Source: Vibrio rumoiensis
Lineage (GTDB): Bacteria; Pseudomonadota; Gammaproteobacteria; Enterobacterales; Vibrionaceae
DNA: 64,000 nt
Assembly (NCBI RefSeq): GCF_002218045.2
Contig: NZ_AP018685.1
Span: 2,666,001-2,730,000, forward strand
Direction of reading: 5' to 3'
In this document: piece by piece, positions 57,376 through 64,000 of the stretch
Layout: each line of letters starts with the position of its first letter
Numbering within the stretch: position 1 is the first letter of the stretch
Position numbers and translations under genes: made by a program
The notes under the pieces: generated by a model
Told to the model about the DNA's origin: nothing
Seen by the model: the letters and a program-made list of their open reading frames with translations, nothing else
The model's database searches: none

Positions 57376-58512
57376 ATGGCAAATAAACATGTTTTAGTGC
57401 TCGGTGCAGGCCAATTGGCACGAATGATGTCTTTAGCAGGTGCACCATTAAACATAGATATCTCCGCATTTGATGTTGGTAGCGAACAAATTATTCATCC
57501 ATTGACCAAAAATGTCATTGGTCATGGTTTAAATAATGCGATTGCTTCTGCTGATGTGATTACTGCTGAGTTTGAACACATTCCGCATTCAATACTCGAT
57601 ATTTGCGAAAAAAGCGGCAAATTTCTACCAACGACCCAAGCCATCAAAGCCGGTGGTGATCGTCGCATCGAAAAACAATTACTTGATGATGCCAAAGCAG
57701 CTAATGCTAAATACGCCATTATCGAGAAGCGTGCCGATCTTGATGAGGCAATCAACTTTGTCGGTATTCCTATGGTCTTGAAAACTGCATTAGGCGGTTA
57801 CGATGGTAAAGGTCAATGGCGCTTAACCGATGCCAAACAAGTTGATCAAATCTGGAAAAAACTTTCCGTTGCTATCGAAGCCACCCCTCATCAAGCAGTG
57901 GTGGCTGAAGAGTTTGTACCCTTTGAAAGAGAAGTATCACTTGTCGGTGCTCGCCGTGCTAACGGTGAAGTCGCGATCTACCCTCTTGCGGAAAATGTTC
58001 ACGTCAATGGTGTATTAAGTTTATCCGTCGCAATTGATGAGCCGGAGTTACAATCTCAAGCTGCCACCATGTTTACGGCAATTGCAGAACAACTCGATTA
58101 TGTAGGCGTATTGGCAATTGAATTTTTCGATGTCAAAGGCAAATTGCTGGTCAACGAAATCGCACCACGTGTACACAACTCAGGCCACTGGACACAGCAA
58201 GGTGCTGAAGTTTGTCAGTTTGAAAACCATTTACGCGCGGTGTGTAATTTGCCACTAGGTAGCACTCAAGCGATTCGTCATACCGCAATGGTCAATATTC
58301 TAGGACAAGATAATGTCCCAGCATCGGTACTCTCGATGCCACAATGCCATATTCATTGGTATGGAAAAGAGCAACGCCCCGGACGCAAGATGGGGCACAT
58401 TAATGTTTGTGGTCACTCTCACCAAGAAATGAAACAGGCCCTGACTCAATTGGCCTCAGCTCTCGATCCAGTAGCTTTTCCTGAACTCAAAGAACGAGTC
58501 GCTAAGCTATAA
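57376..58512 (+). CDS. purK: N5-carboxyaminoimidazole ribonucleotide synthase
   Basis: PurK is an ATP-grasp enzyme that makes N5-CAIR from AIR, bicarbonate and ATP. The 378-residue product starts VLVLGAGQLARMM and has KTALGGYDGKGQW, EEFVPFEREVS and NEIAPRVHNSGHWT. Cotranscribed with purE, 5-base gap. Confidence 0.98.
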   Translation: MANKHVLVLGAGQLARMMSLAGAPLNIDISAFDVGSEQIIHPLTKNVIGHGLNNAIASADVITAEFEHIPHSILDICEKSGKFLPTTQAIKAGGDRRIEKQLLDDAKAANAKYAIIEKRADLDEAINFVGIPMVLKTALGGYDGKGQWRLTDAKQVDQIWKKLSVAIEATPHQAVVAEEFVPFEREVSLVGARRANGEVAIYPLAENVHVNGVLSLSVAIDEPELQSQAATMFTAIAEQLDYVGVLAIEFFDVKGKLLVNEIAPRVHNSGHWTQQGAEVCQFENHLRAVCNLPLGSTQAIRHTAMVNILGQDNVPASVLSMPQCHIHWYGKEQRPGRKMGHINVCGHSHQEMKQALTQLASALDPVAFPELKERVAKL

Positions 58513-58524
58513 ATCAGAGACAAC

Positions 58525-58565
58525 AAAAAAGACCCGCATCAGTTGATTTACCTGTTGCGGGTCTT
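58525..58565. terminator. Shared terminator of purEK and yrdD operon
   Basis: AAGACCCGCA / TGCGGGTCTT stem (58529-58538 and 58556-58565), extended by imperfect pairing. On the minus strand it ends in six U (58525-58530), so it is strongest for the convergent yrdD-smg-dprA side; the plus side has a weaker T-rich tail. Confidence 0.85.
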
Positions 58566-58588
58566 GTTATATCAAAACGACACTGAAT

Positions 58589-59179
58589 TTAACATTGTGT
58601 GTGCTGGCACTTACGGTCGGCGCACTGAATTTTAGTACCACTAGCTAAACGTTTTTCAATTAATAAGGGAAAGCCACATTGTTGACATTCACCTTCAATC
58701 GGGAGTGCATTGATAGAAAACTTACACTTTGGGTAAGCATCACAAGCATAAAAACTCTTACCAAAGCGAGATTGACGTTCAACCAATTTGCCCGTTTTAC
58801 ATTCAGGACATGCGACGTTCAATTCCGCGGCTTGCTCGGGCTGTGGATCGGAAGATTCAATATGGTGGCACTCCGGGAAACGACTACAGCCAATAAACAT
58901 GCCATAACGTCCTTGCCTTAACACCAGTTCTCCCGGCAACTCATTACCGCCACATTCAGGACAAGGCACACCCAACTCTTTTATGATATGACCATCGTTT
59001 TGATGAAGCGGCCGAATAAAATCACACTCAGGATAACGTACACAACCCAAGAATGGCCCGTGCTTACCATGTCGTAATTGCAACGCCCCTTGATGCTCTT
59101 CGCCACACTTAGGACAAGCTTCATGCTCTAACGCATGCTCATGGGCGGAAAATAATTGTTGGTCGATTTTATTATTCAT
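58589..59179 (-). CDS. yrdD: Topoisomerase-type zinc-ribbon protein YrdD
   Basis: A protein (196 residues from ATG 59179) made almost entirely of zinc ribbons of the topoisomerase I C-terminal type. Three full units (CPKCG..GCVRYPEC, CPECGG..GCSRFPEC, CPECKT..ACDAYPKC) and one degenerate unit (CQQCG..CADRKC) are seen. It resembles E. coli YrdD, in the same smg-dprA neighbourhood. It probably binds nucleic acid; no catalytic domain is present. The frame begins at GTG 59188 but ATG 59179 is preferred. Confidence 0.9.
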   Translation of the reverse strand: MNNKIDQQLFSAHEHALEHEACPKCGEEHQGALQLRHGKHGPFLGCVRYPECDFIRPLHQNDGHIIKELGVPCPECGGNELPGELVLRQGRYGMFIGCSRFPECHHIESSDPQPEQAAELNVACPECKTGKLVERQSRFGKSFYACDAYPKCKFSINALPIEGECQQCGFPLLIEKRLASGTKIQCADRKCQHTQC

Positions 59180-59193
59180 GAGAAACACTCAAC

Positions 59194-59664
59194 TTAATGC
59201 ACTAAACCTTGCTCGGTAGAGTAGAGTAATTCTTCCATTTGAGTGTAGGCGTTTTCATTGCCCGGTACATTAAACAGCACCATCAAGATCACCCACTTAA
59301 GGTCATCCAAAGTAAACTCTTGGGTTTCTAATCCCATCACACGGTCAATCACCATTTCACGAGTTTCAGTCGTCAGCACTTGAACTTGCTCAAGGAATAA
59401 TAAAAAGCCACGACAAGACACATCTAAACGCAGCATTTCTTCTTGGGTAAAAATACGAGTTGAGCTAGAAGAGCTGGTCGCCATATCGAGGCGCTCACCT
59501 TGTTGCAAGGCCGCTAATCCTTCGAGCCAATTTAATGCTTTATAAATTTCTTGTTGGTGAAAGCCTGCCCGCAGTAACTCATCTTCCAATTCATCTTGAT
59601 CGATCATGAGGTCTGCATCGCTATGAATATAGGTTTCAAACAGGTACATGAGAATGTCCATCAT
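59194..59664 (-). CDS. smg: Smg protein
   Basis: A 156-residue acidic protein of the Smg/DUF494 family: MDILMYLFETYIHSD start, LEDELLRAGF, SCRGFLLFLEQ, TETREMVIDRVM, WVILMVLFNVPGNENAY. Function unknown. Encoded between yrdD and dprA in gamma-proteobacteria. It lies 24 bases after dprA and 14 bases before yrdD. Confidence 0.95.
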   Translation of the reverse strand: MMDILMYLFETYIHSDADLMIDQDELEDELLRAGFHQQEIYKALNWLEGLAALQQGERLDMATSSSSSTRIFTQEEMLRLDVSCRGFLLFLEQVQVLTTETREMVIDRVMGLETQEFTLDDLKWVILMVLFNVPGNENAYTQMEELLYSTEQGLVH

Positions 59665-59688
59665 AGCTTTACCCTCCGCGGCAACACT

Positions 59689-60840
59689 TTATCTTGATTT
59701 ATTCTTATTATTAAGAATATAACCTCCAGGAACAGAAATAACATGTCCAGCTAACTCAAGCTCTAATATTTGCATCATTACTTCGTGTATCGGTATATGG
59801 GTACGCTGAGACAAAATATCAACTGGTGTAGGTTCATTTCCTACGTTAGCTAACAGTTGGGGAAATGGCAATGGTTGGGAGTGATTAACTGTTATTTCTG
59901 GTGTCGTCTGTTGTGTTAAGTTTAGCTGAGTTTGTACCGGTTGATATACATAAGAAGACCGGGAGAGTACCGGATTTAATTCATCCAGAATATCTTGTGG
60001 GCTCAATGCTAAAATTGCCCCTTGCTTTAATAACTGGTTAGTCCCAGAAAAACCAGGCTGATAAATCGAACCCGGCAAAGCAAACACATCTCGGTTTTGT
60101 TCCAATGCATAACGGGCGGTAATCAACGAACCACTACGCTCTGCAGCCTCTACAACCAACACACCTTGCGATAAACCACTAATAATTCGATTGCGACGAG
60201 GAAAGTTTTCCGCGCGAGGTTTCGCATCCGGTCGAAGCTCAGAAACCAACGCCCCGTCTTGCTGTAAAATCCGTTCTGCCAAGCCTTTATGTCGAGAAGG
60301 GTAGATCTGATCAACACCAGAGCCTAACACCGCCACCGTCTTCCCATGCGCCATTAAAGCACCATCATGTGCATGACCATCCACCCCTAACGCTAAACCA
60401 CTAGTAATGGTTAGCCCATGTTGAGCCAGTTGATAGGCAAACTCCTTTGATGCCCTTAAACCATCTAAACTGGCGTGACGGCTACCGACCATCGCAAATT
60501 GTGCAGAGTTCACCGCAGCTAGCTCACCTTTTACAAACAACACCGGAGGGTGAGACGACATTTGGCTTAATAGATGAGGGTAACTTTCATCTAAGGGCGT
60601 TAATATATGGTGGGATGGCGAGTGCTGCAGCCAGTGTAAACATCGCTCAACCTCTGGCGCAGCCTCTTGCTGTATATATTGGATTTGAGCCGATTTTAGG
60701 CCAAGTTTTTGCCATTGCAGCGGTGAATATTGAACCAAATTTTCTGGTGAATCGACACTCATCAAACGCGCCAGTGCCACACCTCCAAGTCTTGGCGTAA
60801 AGCTCAGGGTTAACCAAGCCGCCAATTGAGCATCATTCAT
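59689..60840 (-). CDS. dprA: DNA-processing protein DprA
   Basis: DprA protects incoming single-stranded DNA and loads RecA during natural transformation. The product (383 residues from ATG 60840) has the Rossmann-like SMF domain with GSRHASLDGLRASKEFAYQL, ITSGLALGVDGHAH, VLGSGVDQIYPSRH and RNRIISGLSQGVLVVEA (in parts), and a C-terminal winged-helix-like segment (HIPIHEVMMQILELELAGHV). Its presence fits natural competence known in vibrios. The frame begins at a TTG two codons before, but ATG 60840 is preferred. Confidence 0.96.
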   Translation of the reverse strand: MNDAQLAAWLTLSFTPRLGGVALARLMSVDSPENLVQYSPLQWQKLGLKSAQIQYIQQEAAPEVERCLHWLQHSPSHHILTPLDESYPHLLSQMSSHPPVLFVKGELAAVNSAQFAMVGSRHASLDGLRASKEFAYQLAQHGLTITSGLALGVDGHAHDGALMAHGKTVAVLGSGVDQIYPSRHKGLAERILQQDGALVSELRPDAKPRAENFPRRNRIISGLSQGVLVVEAAERSGSLITARYALEQNRDVFALPGSIYQPGFSGTNQLLKQGAILALSPQDILDELNPVLSRSSYVYQPVQTQLNLTQQTTPEITVNHSQPLPFPQLLANVGNEPTPVDILSQRTHIPIHEVMMQILELELAGHVISVPGGYILNNKNKSR

Positions 60841-60888
60841 TTGCAAGCTTTTCCATAATCAAGCTTTCTATAATCAAGATTGGCCAAA

Positions 60889-62040
60889 TTAAGAAGCGTT
60901 ATCAGCTTGCGGAACCGATGTATGACTAGCTTGCGCATCAACACCGTCAATCACAGGTTGCTCAGGTAATGGTGACACTGCCAAAGAATTGACACCTATC
61001 GGTTCTAAACTCTGAGTAATCAAAGCTAAGCTGAATTTAGCATAAGGACGAATCACGACCATATGGCCAATTGAAACCGGTGGCAAATCTGCAGAACTAA
61101 AGCCATTAACCCCAACTTCTTTTTCGTAACGATAATCACCTTTACTGCCATAAATAACCGCACCTTGCTTGGCTAAATGAAAGCTACTACCTTGGGTTAA
61201 ACCATCATCTGAACCACGATCTATCACGACCACCTGATTCACCGCCATAAAATGATGGCTTTCCATCGAGCCTTTAATATTGGCGACTAACCCAACCGGA
61301 GCAGGGCTCGGTTGAAACACCGTCGATAAAGTTAAGTCATCGCCAATCACTGGCAATACAATATCGTTTTGCAAAATCTCTTGTTGTTGACTAACAACCT
61401 GCAACGCGCTGGCTTTATCATTCGATTCTTTTAATTGCGCTTTGGCCACTAAACGTAATGAATAAGCAGTGGCATCCACATCATCACCACTACGTTGATA
61501 TTGCTCGACTAAACGATATACCGCCCAATCAGGATGAGTCACTTTACCGTCGATATAAATACGCTCATTGTGGCTTAAGAACTTACGTCCTTCACTGGTA
61601 CCTAATACCCGCAGCGCGTCTTCTAGTTGTTGCGTCGTCAATAATTGATCGGATTTTAAATATGGTGAAACGAGGCCATCCGATAGCGTCGAAATGGCTT
61701 GCTTGCTACTTTTGCGTATATGTGGAGTGATCTTTTTCATTGGCTTTAAGCTCAATAATGGCTGACCATTTTGCCAGGTTAACGTCAGCTTATCACCGGG
61801 ATAAATCAGGTGGGGATTCTCTATTTCAGGATTAACTTGCCATAAACGAGGCCACAACCATGGGCTGTCGAGGAATAAAGCCGAAATATCCCATAACGTA
61901 TCGCCCTTCTTCACCACATAGGTACTTGGGGCGCCCTCTTTCAAGACTAACGGAGGTGTAGATTGAGTGGTGGCAACAACCGAAAAACTCACCACAAAAA
62001 AGACAAATAATTTCACTATAAATTGTGTAACTTTAGGCAT
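60889..62040 (-). CDS. LysM-domain protein with signal peptide
   Basis: The product (383 residues from ATG 62040) has an N-terminal signal peptide, then a LysM domain (YVVKKGDTLWDISALFLDSPWLWPRLW in parts, about 45-95) and a long C-terminal region of unknown fold with DRGSDDGLTQGSSF. The frame runs to 62217, overlapping def on the other strand, but the family start fits 62040. In Vibrio such a gene is found between dprA and def. Peptidoglycan binding is inferred from LysM; the role is unknown. Confidence 0.88.
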   Translation of the reverse strand: MPKVTQFIVKLFVFFVVSFSVVATTQSTPPLVLKEGAPSTYVVKKGDTLWDISALFLDSPWLWPRLWQVNPEIENPHLIYPGDKLTLTWQNGQPLLSLKPMKKITPHIRKSSKQAISTLSDGLVSPYLKSDQLLTTQQLEDALRVLGTSEGRKFLSHNERIYIDGKVTHPDWAVYRLVEQYQRSGDDVDATAYSLRLVAKAQLKESNDKASALQVVSQQQEILQNDIVLPVIGDDLTLSTVFQPSPAPVGLVANIKGSMESHHFMAVNQVVVIDRGSDDGLTQGSSFHLAKQGAVIYGSKGDYRYEKEVGVNGFSSADLPPVSIGHMVVIRPYAKFSLALITQSLEPIGVNSLAVSPLPEQPVIDGVDAQASHTSVPQADNAS

Positions 62041-62170
62041 GACCTGGATTCCTTGGTCGACATTTTGTCGCTTAATGTGATTGGATGCTGTCATTTGCCT
62101 TGTAAAATGTCTAGAATTGGAGCAATTAGGTTTAAGCTGTTTTCGGCACAGTTCAATATTTAGAGTGTAT

Positions 62171-62683
62171 ATGTCTGTATTACAAGTATTAACATTCCCA
62201 GATGATCGCCTTCGCACGGTAGCAAAACCGGTTGAAAAGGTAACACCTGAGATTCAAAAGATCGTTGATGACATGATTGAAACCATGTACGACGAAGAAG
62301 GGATCGGTCTTGCGGCAACTCAAGTCGATATTCACCAGCGCATCGTTGTGATTGATGTTTCCGATGAGCGTGATCAGCCAATGGTGCTGATTAACCCAGA
62401 AATCATCGAAAAACGAGGCGAAGATGGCATTGAAGAAGGCTGTCTTTCGGTTCCGGGTGCTCGCGCATTAGTGCCTCGTGCTGCGGAAGTGACGGTAAAA
62501 GCATTAAACCGCGAAGGTGAAGAATTCACATTTGAAGCGGATGATTTATTAGCCATTTGTGTTCAGCATGAGCTTGACCACTTAATGGGTAAATTGTTTG
62601 TTGATTATCTTTCGCCATTAAAGCGCAAACGCATTAAAGATAAGCTTGAAAAAATCAAACGCTTTAATGAGAAGCAACAATAA
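62171..62683 (+). CDS. def: Peptide deformylase
   Basis: Def removes the formyl group from nascent proteins. The 170-residue product has the three metal motifs GIGLAATQVD, EGCLSVPG and QHELDHL. The frame is open upstream to 62081, but ATG 62171 (GAGTG before it) gives the family start MSVLQVLTFPD. It is divergent from the LysM gene. fmt follows after 26 bases. Confidence 0.98.
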   Translation: MSVLQVLTFPDDRLRTVAKPVEKVTPEIQKIVDDMIETMYDEEGIGLAATQVDIHQRIVVIDVSDERDQPMVLINPEIIEKRGEDGIEEGCLSVPGARALVPRAAEVTVKALNREGEEFTFEADDLLAICVQHELDHLMGKLFVDYLSPLKRKRIKDKLEKIKRFNEKQQ

Positions 62684-62709
62684 TTACCCCAATTATTAAT
62701 GAGGTTACC

Positions 62710-63705
62710 TTGAGCCAGTCTTTACGCATTGTCTTCGCAGGTACGCCAGATTTCGCCGCCCGTCACTTGGCGGCGTTACTTTCTGCACAGCAACTTTCTG
62801 CACAACAAAATACAGCACCTGAATATCAAATCGTCGCTGCTTATACTCAACCTGACCGCCCAGCGGGTCGCGGAAAAAAACTTACCGCGAGCCCAGTAAA
62901 GCAACTAGCGTTAGAGCACGATATTCCGGTATTCCAACCTGAAAACTTCAAATCCGATCAAGCGAAACAACAACTCAAAGAGTTGAATGCCGACCTTATG
63001 ATTGTGGTGGCTTATGGCTTGTTGTTACCACAAGAGGTTCTGGATACTCCACGACTAGGCTGCATTAACGTACATGGCTCGATTCTACCTCGCTGGCGTG
63101 GCGCTGCACCGATTCAGCGTGCGATTTGGGCGGGCGATGCAGAAACGGGAGTCACCATCATGCAAATGGACATTGGTCTAGATACTGGTGATATGTTGAA
63201 AATTGCCACTATGCCCATTGAAAGTACTGACACTAGTGCCTCTATGTATGAAAAATTGGCTCAGCTAGGCCCGAAAGCCTTAATCGAATGCGTTGCGGAA
63301 ATCAGTCAAGGGCAAGTTTTCCCGCAAAAACAAAATGATGATTATGCTAATTACGCCAAAAAGCTCAGCAAAGAAGAAGCCAAAATTAATTGGGCGGATG
63401 ACGCTGAGCATATTGAACGTTGCGTTCGTGCATTTAACCCATGGCCAATGAGCTTCTTTAGTATTGCCGATAATAACGACCAGCAACATAACGTCAAAGT
63501 ATGGCAATCACGAGTCGAGCCGCAGCAAGGAGAGTACCCGGTAGGGCAAATTATTCGCGCCGATAAAACCGGTATTTATGTCGCGACCGGTAAAGACACC
63601 CTAGTACTTGAACAACTTCAAATTCCAGGCAAAAAAGCATTGCCGGTACAAGACATTTTAAATGCCCGCAGCCAATGGTTTGAAGTCGGCAATATTTTAG
63701 GTTAA
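62710..63705 (+). CDS. fmt: Methionyl-tRNA formyltransferase
   Basis: Fmt formylates initiator Met-tRNA. The 331-residue product starts at TTG 62710 (GAGG site 5 bases before), giving LRIVFAGTPDFAARHLAALL as in E. coli. The HGSILPRWRGAAPIQ signature and the later GWADDAEHIERCVRAFNP-like stretch are present. A 10-residue Gln-rich insertion (AQQLSAQQNTAPEYQ) lies near residues 28-42. Confidence 0.97.
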   Translation: MSQSLRIVFAGTPDFAARHLAALLSAQQLSAQQNTAPEYQIVAAYTQPDRPAGRGKKLTASPVKQLALEHDIPVFQPENFKSDQAKQQLKELNADLMIVVAYGLLLPQEVLDTPRLGCINVHGSILPRWRGAAPIQRAIWAGDAETGVTIMQMDIGLDTGDMLKIATMPIESTDTSASMYEKLAQLGPKALIECVAEISQGQVFPQKQNDDYANYAKKLSKEEAKINWADDAEHIERCVRAFNPWPMSFFSIADNNDQQHNVKVWQSRVEPQQGEYPVGQIIRADKTGIYVATGKDTLVLEQLQIPGKKALPVQDILNARSQWFEVGNILG

Positions 63706-63735
63706 TCGCTTATTAAGCGACAATAACCATCAAGT

Positions 63736-63765
63736 AAGGCGCAGCGATGTGCCTTGTTTATTTTA
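63736..63765 (+). terminator. Weak hairpin between fmt and rsmB
   Basis: AAGGCGCA / TGTGCCTT with loop GCGA (one G-U pair), then GTTTATTTT. It may reduce readthrough from fmt into rsmB. A smaller inverted repeat TCGCT / AGCGA is at 63706-63720. Confidence 0.5.
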
Positions 63766-63823
63766 TCCATGCAACTGATTTATCTAACTTGCAACTTGTG
63801 AGTTATCGACAAGAGAAACCATC

Positions 63824-64000
63824 ATGAACGTTCGTGCCGCTGCTGCAAAAGTATTATTTGAAGTTGTCGATCAAGGTTATTCGCTCTCTTCTGCGCTTCC
63901 CACTGCACAGCAAAGTATTCGCCCAAGAGATCACGCACTATTACAAGAGATGTGCTATGGCGCATTGCGTTATCTTCCACGCCTAGAATCCATTGTTAAC
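63824..64000 (+). CDS. rsmB: 16S rRNA m5C967 methyltransferase RsmB, N-terminal part
   Basis: The first 59 codons of an open frame that runs off the window. The start MNVRAAAAKVLFEVVDQGYSLSSAL and RDHALLQEMCYGALRYLPRLE match the N-terminal NusB-like domain of RsmB (Sun). The order def-fmt-rsmB is the usual one. The catalytic domain lies outside the window. Confidence 0.95.
   Translation, partial: MNVRAAAAKVLFEVVDQGYSLSSALPTAQQSIRPRDHALLQEMCYGALRYLPRLESIVN

Overview
The window is a chromosomal stretch of a marine gamma-proteobacterium, most likely a Vibrio or close Vibrionaceae relative. This rests on the order panF-prmA-dusB-fis, the purHD/hupA/yjaG block, the thrU-tyrU-glyT-thrT-tufB-secE-nusG-rplKAJL-rpoBC block, and the rrn-yrdA-yrdB-aroE-hemF-tsaC-purEK-yrdD-smg-dprA-lysM-def-fmt-rsmB block, with proteins close to Vibrio and E. 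coli homologues. All identifications are from reading the sequence and from memory of families; no database was searched. No prophage, insertion sequence or CRISPR array was seen.

Layout. 1-2920: end of panF, prmA, dusB and fis. 3133-12483: an accessory sugar-uptake and regulation region between fis and purH. It has a LacI-type regulator with a glucose-family PTS permease, an AraC regulator with a coupled 56-residue protein and a divergent EamA permease, then malY-malX with divergent malI, and a small lipoprotein. Three intergenic regions here carry palindromes with the core AAAACGTTT(T), two of them flanking malI/malX and one in front of the EamA gene, suggesting a shared MalI-like regulon. 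12710-17717: purH, purD, yjaH (DUF1481), hupA and yjaG. 17836-24049: a hydroxyacid dehydrogenase and a UDG-like protein facing an export operon (TolC-like, HlyD-like, two ABC-2 permeases, no ATPase gene). 24233-28089: hemE, an intergenic region with a candidate small RNA and a palindromic repeat, nudC divergent from rsd, and a second EamA permease.

28214-42292 is the transcription and translation super-locus on the minus strand: four tRNA genes, tufB, secE, nusG, the L11 and L10 operons and rpoBC, with recognisable promoters, a terminator between tufB and secE, and an rplL-rpoB attenuator. 42458-47377: coaA, birA, murB, a GNAT protein and pssA. 47553-53134 is a complete rRNA operon on the minus strand (P1 and P2, boxA, 16S, a tRNA-free spacer with three perfect palindromes, 23S, 5S, tRNA-Asp, terminator). 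53254-64000 holds housekeeping genes: the yrdA to tsaC group, purEK behind a PurR box and a 264-base structured leader, yrdD-smg-dprA and a LysM protein on the minus strand, and def-fmt-rsmB (rsmB cut by the window end).

The most interesting non-coding structures are the purE leader palindrome (56576-56839), the possible small RNA followed directly by a 133-base palindromic repeat (25455-25680), and the MalI-type operator network at 4.2, 7.05 and 11 kb. The best candidates for overlooked genes are the 56-residue protein at 5962-6132 and the small lipoprotein at 12280-12483.
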